DNA of 64,000 nucleotides from an uncultured Acidobacteriia bacterium. GTDB taxonomy: Bacteria; Acidobacteriota; Terriglobia; Bryobacterales; Bryobacteraceae. Position numbers and translations under genes: made by a program. Location of the stretch: assembly GCA_903828455.1 (NCBI GenBank), contig CAIKMJ010000002.1, positions 1 through 64,000 on the forward strand, read 5' to 3'. Positions 17,849 to 26,518 of this stretch are shown in pieces. Below the pieces are notes generated by a model. It had not been told where the DNA came from. It saw only the letters and a list, made by a program, of their open reading frames with translations, and ran no database searches. Numbering within the stretch: position 1 is the first letter of the stretch; each line of letters begins with the position of its first letter.

Positions 17849-19591
17849 TTAAACCACATACCGGCCGGCCGCGAGCAGACGGTCGGCAATCCGGCCGCGG
17901 ATGGAGATGGAATCAACGGGTTCGTATTTGGCGAAACGCCGCAGCAGCGCCATATTGGCTCGCAGCGCATCGCCTTCCGAGCAGGAGGCGAGCACGGGGC
18001 GGGCGGTCGTTTCGATATGCGCCATGGCATCGCGCAGCAGGACGGCAACCATGTCGGCGGCCTGACCATCGGGCTTGCCCGTCTTTTCCGAACGCAGCAG
18101 AGCCGATTCCATGGCGAAGAGATCCATGATGACGTCGGCAATAGCGGACAGCACTTCCTGCTGTTTCTCCAGCGCGGGGCCGAATTTTTCGAAAGAAACG
18201 GCCAGCAGCAGCAGAGCAATTTTCTTCGCGCCTTTCAGCAGGCGACGTTCCTCGCTGACGTCTTCCGCGGCTTGCGGTCCGGCCAGCACCTCGGCCATCA
18301 GAGCTTTGGCCGCCTTGACCAGGCCGAGCCTGCCCTGTTGCGCGCGCTTCAGCAGCATGCCGGTCGTCAGCAGGCGGTTGATTTCGTTGGTGCCTTCGAA
18401 GATACGGTTGATGCGCGAATCGCGATAGGCGCGCTCCACGGCGTAGTCCTGGTGATAGCCGAAGCCGCCGTGAATCTGGACGCCCTCATCGACGACGTAA
18501 TCGAGAACTTCGGAGGCGTAGACCTTGATGATGGAGCACTCGGCGGCGAACTCTTCGATGGCCTTCATCATGCGCGTGGCCGCGCCGGGCTGCGACCAGG
18601 AAAAGCCGGTCAACTGACTGGCGATCATGCCATCCACCCGCCAGGTCATGGTTTCGGCGGCATAGGTACGGATCGCCATCTCGGCGAGCTTGTGACGAAT
18701 GACACCGAACGAGGAGATCGACGTACCGAAGGCTTTGCGGTTCTGCGCGTACGCCAGTGAAATCTGCAGCGTGCTCTTGCAGCCGCCGAGCACAAATGCC
18801 CCGAGCTTGAGCCGGCCGAAGTTGAGGATATTGAACGCGATGATGTGTCCGCGACCGGCTTCGCCGAGCAGATTTTCGGCGGGCACCTTTACGTTGTCGA
18901 AGAAGACGGGCGCGGTGGAACTGCCCTTGATCCCCATCTTCTTTTCTTCGGGGCCGACATTGACGCCGGGGAAAGTTCGCTCCACGAGAAACGCGGAAAA
19001 CTGTTCGCCACCGATTTTGGCGAAGACGGTGAAGAAATCCGCCTTGCCCGCGTTGGTGATCCACATCTTCTGACCGTTCAGCACGTAGTGCGTGCCGTCT
19101 TCGGAAAGATCGGCGCGCGTTTTCGCGGCGAGCGCATCGGAACCGGCGTGCGGCTCGGTCAGGCAGTAGGAGGCGATCCATTCGCAACTGGAGAGCTTCG
19201 ACAGATACTTCTGCTTCTGCGCCTCGGTTCCGAACAACAGCAGCGGCAATGTGCCGATGCCTGCGTGCGCGCCGTGCCAGGCGGCAAACGAAGCCTCGTG
19301 GGCCAGTTGTTCGGCAACGATGAGAGAAGACGTGACGTCCATCTCCATTCCGCCATACTGTTCCGGCGTCAACACCGCTTCAAAGCCGAGGGCCGCTGCC
19401 TTGCGCATGAGGTCCACGGCCACATCGTAGTTGCCGTGCTGCATCTCATCGGAACGGGGCAGGACTTCCTTCTCGACGAACTCGCGGGACGCACGCGCCA
19501 CCGCCTGATGTTCTTCGGTCAGGTCTTCGGGAGTGAAGACATCGCCCGCCGCCGCATCTTCAATTAAAAACGCTCCGCCGAATGTCGCCAT
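17849..19591 (-). CDS. Acyl-CoA dehydrogenase (long C-terminally extended type)
   Basis: A 580-residue FAD-dependent acyl-CoA dehydrogenase, the first step of beta-oxidation. Visible: the N-terminal helical domain, the ASYCLTEPHAGSD motif (about 140-153), the WITNAGKADFF flavin region, and the C-terminal helical domain with IHGGFGYHQDYAVERAYRDS and RIFEGTNEINR. The extra ~180 residues after that place it with the VLCAD/ACAD9-like long members. The start lies 4 bp after the thiolase stop, so the pair is an operon, and the small kinase follows without a gap. Confidence 0.93.
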   Translation of the reverse strand: MATFGGAFLIEDAAAGDVFTPEDLTEEHQAVARASREFVEKEVLPRSDEMQHGNYDVAVDLMRKAAALGFEAVLTPEQYGGMEMDVTSSLIVAEQLAHEASFAAWHGAHAGIGTLPLLLFGTEAQKQKYLSKLSSCEWIASYCLTEPHAGSDALAAKTRADLSEDGTHYVLNGQKMWITNAGKADFFTVFAKIGGEQFSAFLVERTFPGVNVGPEEKKMGIKGSSTAPVFFDNVKVPAENLLGEAGRGHIIAFNILNFGRLKLGAFVLGGCKSTLQISLAYAQNRKAFGTSISSFGVIRHKLAEMAIRTYAAETMTWRVDGMIASQLTGFSWSQPGAATRMMKAIEEFAAECSIIKVYASEVLDYVVDEGVQIHGGFGYHQDYAVERAYRDSRINRIFEGTNEINRLLTTGMLLKRAQQGRLGLVKAAKALMAEVLAGPQAAEDVSEERRLLKGAKKIALLLLAVSFEKFGPALEKQQEVLSAIADVIMDLFAMESALLRSEKTGKPDGQAADMVAVLLRDAMAHIETTARPVLASCSEGDALRANMALLRRFAKYEPVDSISIRGRIADRLLAAGRYVV

Positions 19592-19595
19592 TTTT

Positions 19596-20792
19596 TCACC
19601 CGATCCGTTCGAAAATACCTGCCGCGCCCTGGCCGCCGCCGACGCACATGGTGACCATACCGTAGCGCGCGCCGCTGCGTTCCATCTCGCGAATGAGAGT
19701 AGCGGTGAGCCTGGCTCCGGTGCAGCCCAGCGGATGGCCCAGCGCCACAGCGCCGCCGTTGACGTTCACCTTCGCGGGGTCGAGTCCCGCGGCGCGGATC
19801 ACCGCCAGCGCCTGCGCCGCGAAAGCTTCATTCAGTTCGATCACGCCGATATCCTCCAGCTTCAGACCGGCCAGCGCCAGCGCTTTCGGAATCGCCACAA
19901 CGGGGCCGATGCCCATGATTTCAGGCGGCACGCCGGCTGCCGCGAAGCTGACGAAACGCAGACGAGGCTTGAGGCCGAGTTCGGCGGCGCGCGCTTCCGA
20001 CATCACAAGGGCCACAGCGGCGCCGTCGCTGGTCTGCGAGGAATTTCCCGCCGTAACGGCGCCGGAAACCTGAAATACAGGCTTCAGTTTGGCCAGTGCT
20101 TCGAGCGAAGTATCGGCGCGAGGACCTTCATCGGTATCGAAAACAGTTTCGGTGCGCGCGGGCTTTGCGTTGCCGTTTACCGACAGCACTTCCACTTTGA
20201 GCGGCACGATCTCGTCGCGAAATTTTCCCGCAGCCTGTGCCGCCAGAGCCTTCTGGTGGCTTTGATACGCGAAGGCATCGGCGTCCTCGCGAGTGATGCC
20301 GTACTTTTTTCGCACACGTTCGGCGGTGAGGCCCATATTCATGTAGACCTCCGGCCAGTGATCCACCAGCCAGGGGTTCGGCGCGGGCTTGAGGCCGGCC
20401 ATGGGAATCATACTCATGGATTCGGCGCCGCCGGCCACGACCAGGTGCGCCTCACCGAGCCGGATACGGTCCGCGGCCATTGAGATGGACTGCAGACCGG
20501 AACTGCAAAAACGGTTGATTGTCACGGCCGGCGTGGTGACAGGCAGGCCGGCGCGGAGTGACGCGATGCGGGCCATGTTCATGCCCTGCTCGCCTTCCGG
20601 CATGGCGCAGCCGAGGATCACATCGTCGGCGTCTTCCCTCGGAATCTGAGGATATTTTTCGAACAGCGCACGGATGACAGCGGCGCTGAGATCGTCGGGG
20701 CGGACATTGCGGAGCGTGCCACGACCAGCCTTTCCCACGGCAGTGCGGAGGCAATCGACAATAACGGCTTGAGGCGTTCCTGGAATAGACAT
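19596..20792 (-). CDS. fadA: Acetyl-CoA acyltransferase (thiolase)
   Basis: A 398-residue thiolase. Catalytic residues are visible: Cys96 in NRFCSSGLQ, the GHPLGCTGAR motif with its His (about 350) and the C-terminal CVGGGQG with Cys (about 383). It cleaves 3-ketoacyl-CoA, or condenses acetyl-CoA in reverse; the neighbouring acyl-CoA dehydrogenase favours the beta-oxidation role. First gene of a three-gene minus-strand unit. No hydratase/3-hydroxyacyl-CoA dehydrogenase (FadB-like) gene is in the window. Confidence 0.93.
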   Translation of the reverse strand: MSIPGTPQAVIVDCLRTAVGKAGRGTLRNVRPDDLSAAVIRALFEKYPQIPREDADDVILGCAMPEGEQGMNMARIASLRAGLPVTTPAVTINRFCSSGLQSISMAADRIRLGEAHLVVAGGAESMSMIPMAGLKPAPNPWLVDHWPEVYMNMGLTAERVRKKYGITREDADAFAYQSHQKALAAQAAGKFRDEIVPLKVEVLSVNGNAKPARTETVFDTDEGPRADTSLEALAKLKPVFQVSGAVTAGNSSQTSDGAAVALVMSEARAAELGLKPRLRFVSFAAAGVPPEIMGIGPVVAIPKALALAGLKLEDIGVIELNEAFAAQALAVIRAAGLDPAKVNVNGGAVALGHPLGCTGARLTATLIREMERSGARYGMVTMCVGGGQGAAGIFERIG

Positions 20793-20922
20793 GCGGACTC
20801 CAGATTTAATGTCTCACAAAGGGGACTGAGGAGTGACGGGCTGCCTGGGAGAAGCCGGGGAGGCCAGTGGGGAACGACTTGCGAACCGGCTGGCTTGCGG
20901 ATGTGAAATACTGAGTGACCAA

Positions 20923-21960
20923 ATGAGACGTTACAGTTCCCTCGTGCATACCGCGATCATCGGACTTGCGATTGCCACGTGCGCATTCGCGCAAACCAGC
21001 GGCGCCATCACTGGCGCCATCACCGGCACCGTTATCGACGTAGCGGACGCCGCTGTGGCAAAGGCAGAAATTCAGGCGACGAAGGCGGCGACGAAGGCGA
21101 CTTTTAAAACGACAACATCCGAACAGGGCGTGTATACGCTGGGGCAGTTGCCGGCCGGTACCTACCAGCTGTCGAGCATGACGCCGTTCTTCGATCCGTT
21201 TGTCCAGCCGGGCGTGGTGGTGTCGGCGGGCAAAACACAGACGCTGAATATTCGCCTGCAGGATGTCCAGCTGAACACGCTGGGAGACGGGCGCGAATTT
21301 TTTGCCACTTCCGCGTTTGCCGAACGCACAACGCCGCAGGGGCCGACGCCTCGTTTCGCGGACGGCAAGCCGGATCTTTCCGGGGTGTGGAGCGCCCAAC
21401 GGATTCTCGACCCGGGACAGCCCGAACTCAAGCCGGCCGCGTAAAAAATCCTGAAGGAGCGGGAGGCAAATTTTGCCAAAGACTTCCCGCAGTCCTTCTG
21501 CCTGCCGCTGGGAATCACGCTGAGCAACATGTTCACCAGTCTGTGGCGAACGGTTCACACGCCGGAATATATGGTGATGATTTCGGAGGGAGACACGCCT
21601 GGATACCGGCAGATTTACCTCGACGGACGCGGGCACCCGAAGGATTTCGGCCCGACGTGGACGGGGCATTCGATCGGCCGCTGGGAGGGGGACACGCTGG
21701 AGGTGGACACGGTCGGATTCAACGACAAGACGTGGCTGGATCCGGCGGGTCTTCCGCACACGGAGAAACTGCACGTCACCGAACGCTACCGCCGTCCCGA
21801 CCTGGGCCATCTGGAGATCGAGTTCACCATTGAGGATCCGGATACTTTCGTCAGGCCATGGATCATCAAAAGGGTGTCCGATCTGGTGCCGAACGAGGAT
21901 GTCCTCGAGAGCATCTGCACCGAGAACGAAAGGGACCGGGCTCACCTGGGCGGTAAGTAG
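20923..21960 (+). pseudogene. Secreted carboxypeptidase-regulatory-like protein broken by an in-frame TAA
   Basis: Read from 20923 the product starts with a signal peptide (MRRYSSLVHTAIIGLAIATC then FAQ), a carboxypeptidase-regulatory-like domain (about residues 25-125) and DGKPDLSGVWS. The frame then meets TAA at 21442-21444, directly after PELKPAA. The same frame continues unbroken for 172 more codons and encodes the rest of the family: SIGRWEGDTLEVDTVGFNDK, TERYRRPDLGHLEI and ICTENERD, closely matching the intact relative at 41734-42531. A single nonsense base explains it; no frameshift is needed. The 3' part could only start internally at ATG 21529, without a good ribosome-binding site. 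Readthrough or a sequencing error are the alternatives. Confidence 0.8.
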
Positions 21961-22287
21961 AGAGGAAGTCGTGCACGCTTTCGAACTGCCTGCCGTTACG
22001 TTGCGGCCATGACGGAACACGTCGCCCGCCCCGTTGAAACCCGCCGTCTGCGGGCTGGTGCCGGCCAGCGTTGATCTGGCGCGGGCGGAGATCTCCGACC
22101 GGGTTGAGTTGGCGCGCTTGCCGGGCACGGCGGTGCCCGCCAACTGGCATCCCGACAGGAACAACCGGAGGCAGACGCGATGAGAGCGTGGGGTGGAGAT
22201 TCACGGGTTCCCGCTTCATCGAAGGGGACAGCAGCGGCAAACGAAAAAAGACAGGCGGCTAACTGAGGGATAAAAAAGCAGATAAGC
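21961..22287. other. Gene-poor stretch between the broken gene and tRNA-Ser
   Basis: 327 bp with no gene I can support. Reading frames on both strands are open for up to ~60 codons, but none shows a recognisable motif or ribosome-binding site. A run of six A at 22272-22277 (T-run on the minus strand) may help terminate the tRNA transcript. Confidence 0.4.
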
Positions 22288-22377
22288 TGGCGGTGAGGGT
22301 GGGATTCGAACCCACGGAACCCGTGAAGGTTCAACGGTTTTCGAGACCGCCCGATTCAACCGCTCTCGCACCTCACC
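22288..22377 (-). tRNA. tRNA-Ser (anticodon CGA)
   Basis: The minus strand folds as a class II tRNA of 90 bases with an encoded CCA: acceptor GGTGAGG pairs with CCTCACC, the discriminator is G, and the anticodon loop CTCGAAA gives CGA, reading UCG (Ser). There is a long variable arm (GAACC paired with GGTTC) and a T-arm GTGGG-TTCGAAT-CCCAC. The long variable arm agrees with serine. No second copy of its 3' end is visible nearby, so there is no sign of an integrated element. Confidence 0.95.
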
Positions 22378-22423
22378 GCATGGGGCACTACCGGATTGAA
22401 GGGACCTTTTTATGGTACCAGAA

Positions 22424-22780
22424 TCACTTGTCTGCTCTGGCACGCGCCGCGCCGATCATCTCCGTCAGCCCGATTGCGCCAACTCCCAGAACCGCGTGCA
22501 GCACTTCGATAAGCCAGTGCATCGAACCGGGAAGCAGTTCGTTCTGGCGCAACCCCACCAGCAGCGTGACCACGGCCCAACCGATGCCTGCCGCGGCCTT
22601 CGCCGCCGGCACTTTCCCCATCGCCAGCAGCGCGCACAGCAGGAGCGACACCACCACGAGGCCTCCGAGCGTCATGTGGAGGTGAAACAGCACAGCCATC
22701 GGCATCCGGCTCAGCAGCAGCCCAATCACCAGCGCGAGTAGTCCAGAGATTCGCGCGCACCAGCGCAGGGGGGTAATCAT
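22424..22780 (-). CDS. Small four-helix membrane protein, unknown function
   Basis: A 118-residue, almost entirely hydrophobic protein with about four membrane helices (around 11-28, 33-52, 60-78 and 85-105) and a positively charged C-terminus. No family motif is recognised; pattern and size suggest a small integral membrane protein of the cytochrome-b561 or DoxX-like kind, but no haem-ligand pattern is convincing. The start lies 22 bp after the stop of the glycosyltransferase gene, so it may be its last co-transcribed gene. Confidence 0.6.
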   Translation of the reverse strand: MITPLRWCARISGLLALVIGLLLSRMPMAVLFHLHMTLGGLVVVSLLLCALLAMGKVPAAKAAAGIGWAVVTLLVGLRQNELLPGSMHWLIEVLHAVLGVGAIGLTEMIGAARARADK

Positions 22781-22802
22781 CGATTTGTCTCCATTTCCGT
22801 TT

Positions 22803-25238
22803 TCAGCTTATCTGTCGAGTCTCGACCATGCGGGCTGCCGGCCGCGACGAGGGTTCGGCCTGCCCGGCACCAGCGGACGATGCGCCACGCTTCGCGGCCA
22901 TCAGCGCGCGATAGCGACCGACCAAACGCCCGATCACCACCGCCATATCCCAGTTCGCTTCCACTTCGCGCCGCGCACGCTCCGCCATGCGGGCCGCCTT
23001 TTCCGCATCGGTCAGGAGTTCCACAACGCGAGCCGCGAAGGTCTCGGGATCGTCGGCGAGTGCGCAAAATTCCTCGTCCTCACGCGCCAGGCCTTCGGCG
23101 CCGAGTCGCGTGGAGACCACCGGGATGCCGCTGGCGAAGGCTTCGAGCAGCTTGACCCGAATCCCCGAACCCGAACGGATCGGGCAGATGAACAGCGCAC
23201 ATTCCGAAAAGAGCGGCTGAATGTCCTCCACGAAACCGAGCAGGTCAATGGCGCCCAGTGGATCGGGAAATGCGTGCCGCGGCGGCGGATCGGAGCCGGC
23301 GACCAGCAGCCTCGCGTCAGGCAGCTTTTGTACGATCAGCGGCAGCACGTGGCGTGAGAACCAGTCGAGCGCAACCTGATTCGGCGTGTGACGGAAGCTG
23401 CCGAGGAAGAGCATGGTCATGGGCCGACGCGGCCCGCCGGGAAACGGGTAACGAGCGGTTTCGATACCGGCCCGCAGGCCCGCGTCGATGCGCGGCGCCA
23501 GTTGCGGCAGGAAGGAATCCAGATACTCTTTGTTTTCGCGCGTGCAGACCTGAATGTGATCGCACAGCGGCAGCATTCTCAGCTCGAACCGGATCGCCCG
23601 CAGGTATTCGAAGCGCGCTTTCAGCCGGTCAACGCTGCTGGTCATGAACGGAATCGCGCGGCCCACCGACTGGAAGTAGACATCATGCTCGAACAAAGCG
23701 TTGACGAGCCGGTTGAATGGCCGGGCGTATTGGCCGAGCGGAGTGTATTCCAGCTGGATGACATCGATCTTGTGCAGCAGGATCTGGCGCTGAAAGAGCC
23801 ATTCCACTTCGGGGACCTGGAACTCGCTCATGGCGTGCGGTTCGATCGAGGCGAGGTGCGGGTCGCGGTCGCAGCGGCGGACGTGGAATTCCATTGTCCG
23901 GCAGTACGCACGGAGCTCTTCGTGCTGCACCTCTTCGGATGCATAGTCCAGCATGATGATGGCGTGGACGTCGCACCAGCGCGCCAGTTCCCGCAGCGCA
24001 TAGTACATGAATAAGCCGCCACCGTGCGTGGGCGGACAGATCGGATAGGGCGAGACAAACAACACGCGGGGGCGGTAGTCCGCCGCAGGCTGCGCCATTT
24101 CGTCAAAGCGGTCGCGGAAATAAGCGGGCCGGGAGCGGGCGAAGGCCTCGGCATCGTCCACGATAGCCAGGCTTCGCGCGGCCCATCGCGACTTCATTGC
24201 ACCGGCGAGTTGACCGAATGCCCGCAGAACGCCACCAGCCGACGCCCGGCCCGGCATCATGCCGGACCACGCCGTCATCAGAGACTGCGCCATCACAAAC
24301 GGGAAATGCTCTGCCAGGCGGCTCCAGCTGTGGATGTTCTTCCAGGTGAAAAGCAGGAAGTTCTTTTGCAGCACGCGCTCGATGTGTTCGCGATCGAACT
24401 TCTTTCCGATGGTGCCGCGATGTTCGTGCCACACCACGCTGGCCGGTTGATAAAGAACTTTCCAGCCGCGCTTCCAGGCGAGAAAACCGAGGTCGGTGTC
24501 TTCGAGGTAGAACGGCGCGAGGAGTTCGTCGAAGCCGCCCAGTTCCAGAAACTTCCGCCGGTCGAAGGCACAGGATCCGCCGCCGCCGTAGAAGCACGGG
24601 AAGATGGTGTCCACCTTCGCATCGTCGCGATGGCTCACCTTCAGCGCACCATCCTGCCACCAGCCTTCGGTCAGGCCGGTTTCTTCGCGACGCTTCGCCG
24701 GATCGCTCAAAAAGATCTGGCACGAGACAGCAAAGACGGCCTCGTCCGGCCGGCCGTGCGCATCGACAAATCCTGCCAGCAGCGGCGCGAGGAAGTCGGC
24801 CCGGACACGCATGTCGCTGTTGAGCAGGACCACCACATCGTTCTTCGCAGCCCGGAAGCCGCGGTTCGATCCGCCGCCGAAGCCCAGGTTTTCGGGCAAA
24901 TCCAGAACGCGAACCTCGGGATAGTGGGCGCGAATCCAGGCCGCGCTGCCGTCTTCGGAGCCGTTGTCGACGACGATCACTTCACTGCCCGGATGTTCCC
25001 GGATGGCTTCGACCCACGTGGGCAGAAACTTTTCCAGCAAATCGCGACCATTCCAGTTGGGGATCACCAGCGACGCCGCGCGCAGGTCCGGAGCCTTATC
25101 GGCGCGCGGACGACGGCGCCCGGCCAGAAACCACGCGAGGTCCGTGACGAGCAGCGCCAGCACGCTGATGGCGAGCAGCAGCGGCGCGAGCAGCAGGAGC
25201 GGCAAGGCCAGCAGGAATCTCTTCAGCGACGTCTTCAT
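22803..25238 (-). CDS. Two-module glycosyltransferase (GT2 + GT4-like)
   Basis: An 811-residue protein. An N-terminal membrane segment (about 8-38) precedes a GT2 module (about 50-320: LVIPNWNGRDLL, VIVVDNGSEDGS, NLGFGGGSNRGF, LLNSDMRV), typical of rhamnosyltransferase-like enzymes, then a linker and a GT-B/GT4 module (about 395-790: FVSPYPICPPTHGGG, LGSFRHTPNQVALDW, RSGSGIRVKLLEAFASGIPVV). It probably adds two sugars in surface-polysaccharide synthesis at the cytoplasmic face. ATG 25238 overlaps the stop of the methyltransferase gene (ATGA). Paralogous in layout to the protein at 35837-38254. Confidence 0.88.
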   Translation of the reverse strand: MKTSLKRFLLALPLLLLAPLLLAISVLALLVTDLAWFLAGRRRPRADKAPDLRAASLVIPNWNGRDLLEKFLPTWVEAIREHPGSEVIVVDNGSEDGSAAWIRAHYPEVRVLDLPENLGFGGGSNRGFRAAKNDVVVLLNSDMRVRADFLAPLLAGFVDAHGRPDEAVFAVSCQIFLSDPAKRREETGLTEGWWQDGALKVSHRDDAKVDTIFPCFYGGGGSCAFDRRKFLELGGFDELLAPFYLEDTDLGFLAWKRGWKVLYQPASVVWHEHRGTIGKKFDREHIERVLQKNFLLFTWKNIHSWSRLAEHFPFVMAQSLMTAWSGMMPGRASAGGVLRAFGQLAGAMKSRWAARSLAIVDDAEAFARSRPAYFRDRFDEMAQPAADYRPRVLFVSPYPICPPTHGGGLFMYYALRELARWCDVHAIIMLDYASEEVQHEELRAYCRTMEFHVRRCDRDPHLASIEPHAMSEFQVPEVEWLFQRQILLHKIDVIQLEYTPLGQYARPFNRLVNALFEHDVYFQSVGRAIPFMTSSVDRLKARFEYLRAIRFELRMLPLCDHIQVCTRENKEYLDSFLPQLAPRIDAGLRAGIETARYPFPGGPRRPMTMLFLGSFRHTPNQVALDWFSRHVLPLIVQKLPDARLLVAGSDPPPRHAFPDPLGAIDLLGFVEDIQPLFSECALFICPIRSGSGIRVKLLEAFASGIPVVSTRLGAEGLAREDEEFCALADDPETFAARVVELLTDAEKAARMAERARREVEANWDMAVVIGRLVGRYRALMAAKRGASSAGAGQAEPSSRPAARMVETRQIS

Positions 25239-26518
25239 TCCGGATTAATCACTGGCCCCAGGTGAATCGCCCGGCCGGCCCGGACCCACTTCGATTGAGC
25301 AACGGCCCGCAGTTGCGTCTGCGCCGCAGTCAGGCGACCGCGCACTTCTTCCAGCCGGCATTGCGTTTCGCTCAGTTCCCGCCCGAGCGATTGGGCCCAC
25401 TCGGTGCGCTCGCCGATGATGCCGGTCAGGCGCGCGTATTCCTGATTCAGCCGATCGATCTCAGCCTGCCCACCCTCAATCTGCTGACTCAACTCCCTCA
25501 CCCACGCGAGCCGAGCCGCCGCCTCCTCGTTCAGGATTCGAATGCGCTCCCGATAGCCTGCATGGACGGCCTCAAGTTCATTCTGCAGGGTAACGACTCG
25601 CGCGCCGGATTCCTCCAGACTCTTTTTCAGTCCTTCGGCCCATTGATTGGAGAGCCGCAGCTCCCGATTGGCGGACTCGTTCGCGCTCATCAGGGCCGCC
25701 TGATCCGCATGCAGTTGACGGAGAAAGTCGTCCTTGGTTTCGATTTCCCCGCACAGCAGTTTTATATGGCGTTCGCGTTCGAGCAGCAGATTGCCACTTT
25801 CCGGCAGCCAGGCAAAAGGGGAATGATCGGGAATCTCCTGCGCCCCGCAGGCTGCCAGGTAAAAGTGAGCTTCTTCCAGGGGCGGGGCGTCACCCGCAGC
25901 TTCCAGTGCTCCGGCGGCGACGGTTCTGGTGGCACTGGTTTCGAGCGGGATAAAAGCGACCGCCTCGGTCAGATCCTGACTCCATAGCCGCACGTGGGGG
26001 AATTCCGCCTGCAGCGCGTGGCGAAACTCGCTGTATTCGAATTCATGAGCGTGATACTGATTCGGGCCCGCCGTGCCGCGCAGCACGCCGTACACATCCT
26101 TGTTCGGAGTGGAAACCAGAAGGATGCCGGAAGGCTTCAGCACTCGCCGCGCCTCCTGCAGCATGTCCCGCCAGTTTTCGAGGTGCTCGATGACCTCAAA
26201 CGCCAGCACCAGATCGAAACTGCCGTCGGCGAAAGGCAGCGACTCCAGCCGGCCCCGGGCGAAGTATACGCCCGGGCGCGCGTAACTGCTCCGCGCATGA
26301 ACCAGAGCATCGTGCGCGATATCCATCCCAATGACCGATGCGGCGCCGGGGAATTCCCGTGTGCCGTACCCCGCGCCGCACCCGGCATCGAGAATCACCG
26401 CGCCACGTGCGCGAGCTGCGATAAAGCGGGCCGCAAAGCGGTAGCGGGCGAGGTGTTCGTTGAGCAGATCCGGATTCACCTGACCCGGGACCACCCGCTC
26501 TCCGGTGAATTCAAGCAA
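25235..26518 (-). CDS. SAM-dependent methyltransferase with C-terminal coiled coil
   Basis: A 427-residue protein with a class I methyltransferase domain (about 1-210; SAM motif VILDAGCGAGYG, then LVLAFEVIEHLENW and GILLVSTPN) and a long heptad-rich coiled coil (about 235-410) ending in a short tail. I prefer the TTG start at 26518: GGAG is 7 bases upstream and the product then begins LEFTGERVVPG, the usual family start; a TTG at 26539 would add seven residues. It overlaps the ABC gene by 8 bp and the glycosyltransferase gene by 4 bp. The fusion resembles O-antigen chain-terminating or chain-length proteins that pair a methyltransferase with a coiled-coil ruler (WbdD-like); that role is inference. 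Confidence 0.82.
   Translation of the reverse strand: MLEFTGERVVPGQVNPDLLNEHLARYRFAARFIAARARGAVILDAGCGAGYGTREFPGAASVIGMDIAHDALVHARSSYARPGVYFARGRLESLPFADGSFDLVLAFEVIEHLENWRDMLQEARRVLKPSGILLVSTPNKDVYGVLRGTAGPNQYHAHEFEYSEFRHALQAEFPHVRLWSQDLTEAVAFIPLETSATRTVAAGALEAAGDAPPLEEAHFYLAACGAQEIPDHSPFAWLPESGNLLLERERHIKLLCGEIETKDDFLRQLHADQAALMSANESANRELRLSNQWAEGLKKSLEESGARVVTLQNELEAVHAGYRERIRILNEEAAARLAWVRELSQQIEGGQAEIDRLNQEYARLTGIIGERTEWAQSLGRELSETQCRLEEVRGRLTAAQTQLRAVAQSKWVRAGRAIHLGPVINPE

Noticed and set aside
20806-22164. A 452-codon minus-strand open frame starting with an LSGC-like lipoprotein motif
   Set aside because: It reads antisense through the broken gene whose plus-strand frame has recognisable family motifs; the LSGC is explained by chance at an open-frame start.
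22288-22377. tRNA-Ser as an attachment site of an integrated element
   Set aside because: No direct repeat of the tRNA 3' end and no integrase is seen nearby; neighbours are ordinary chromosomal genes.
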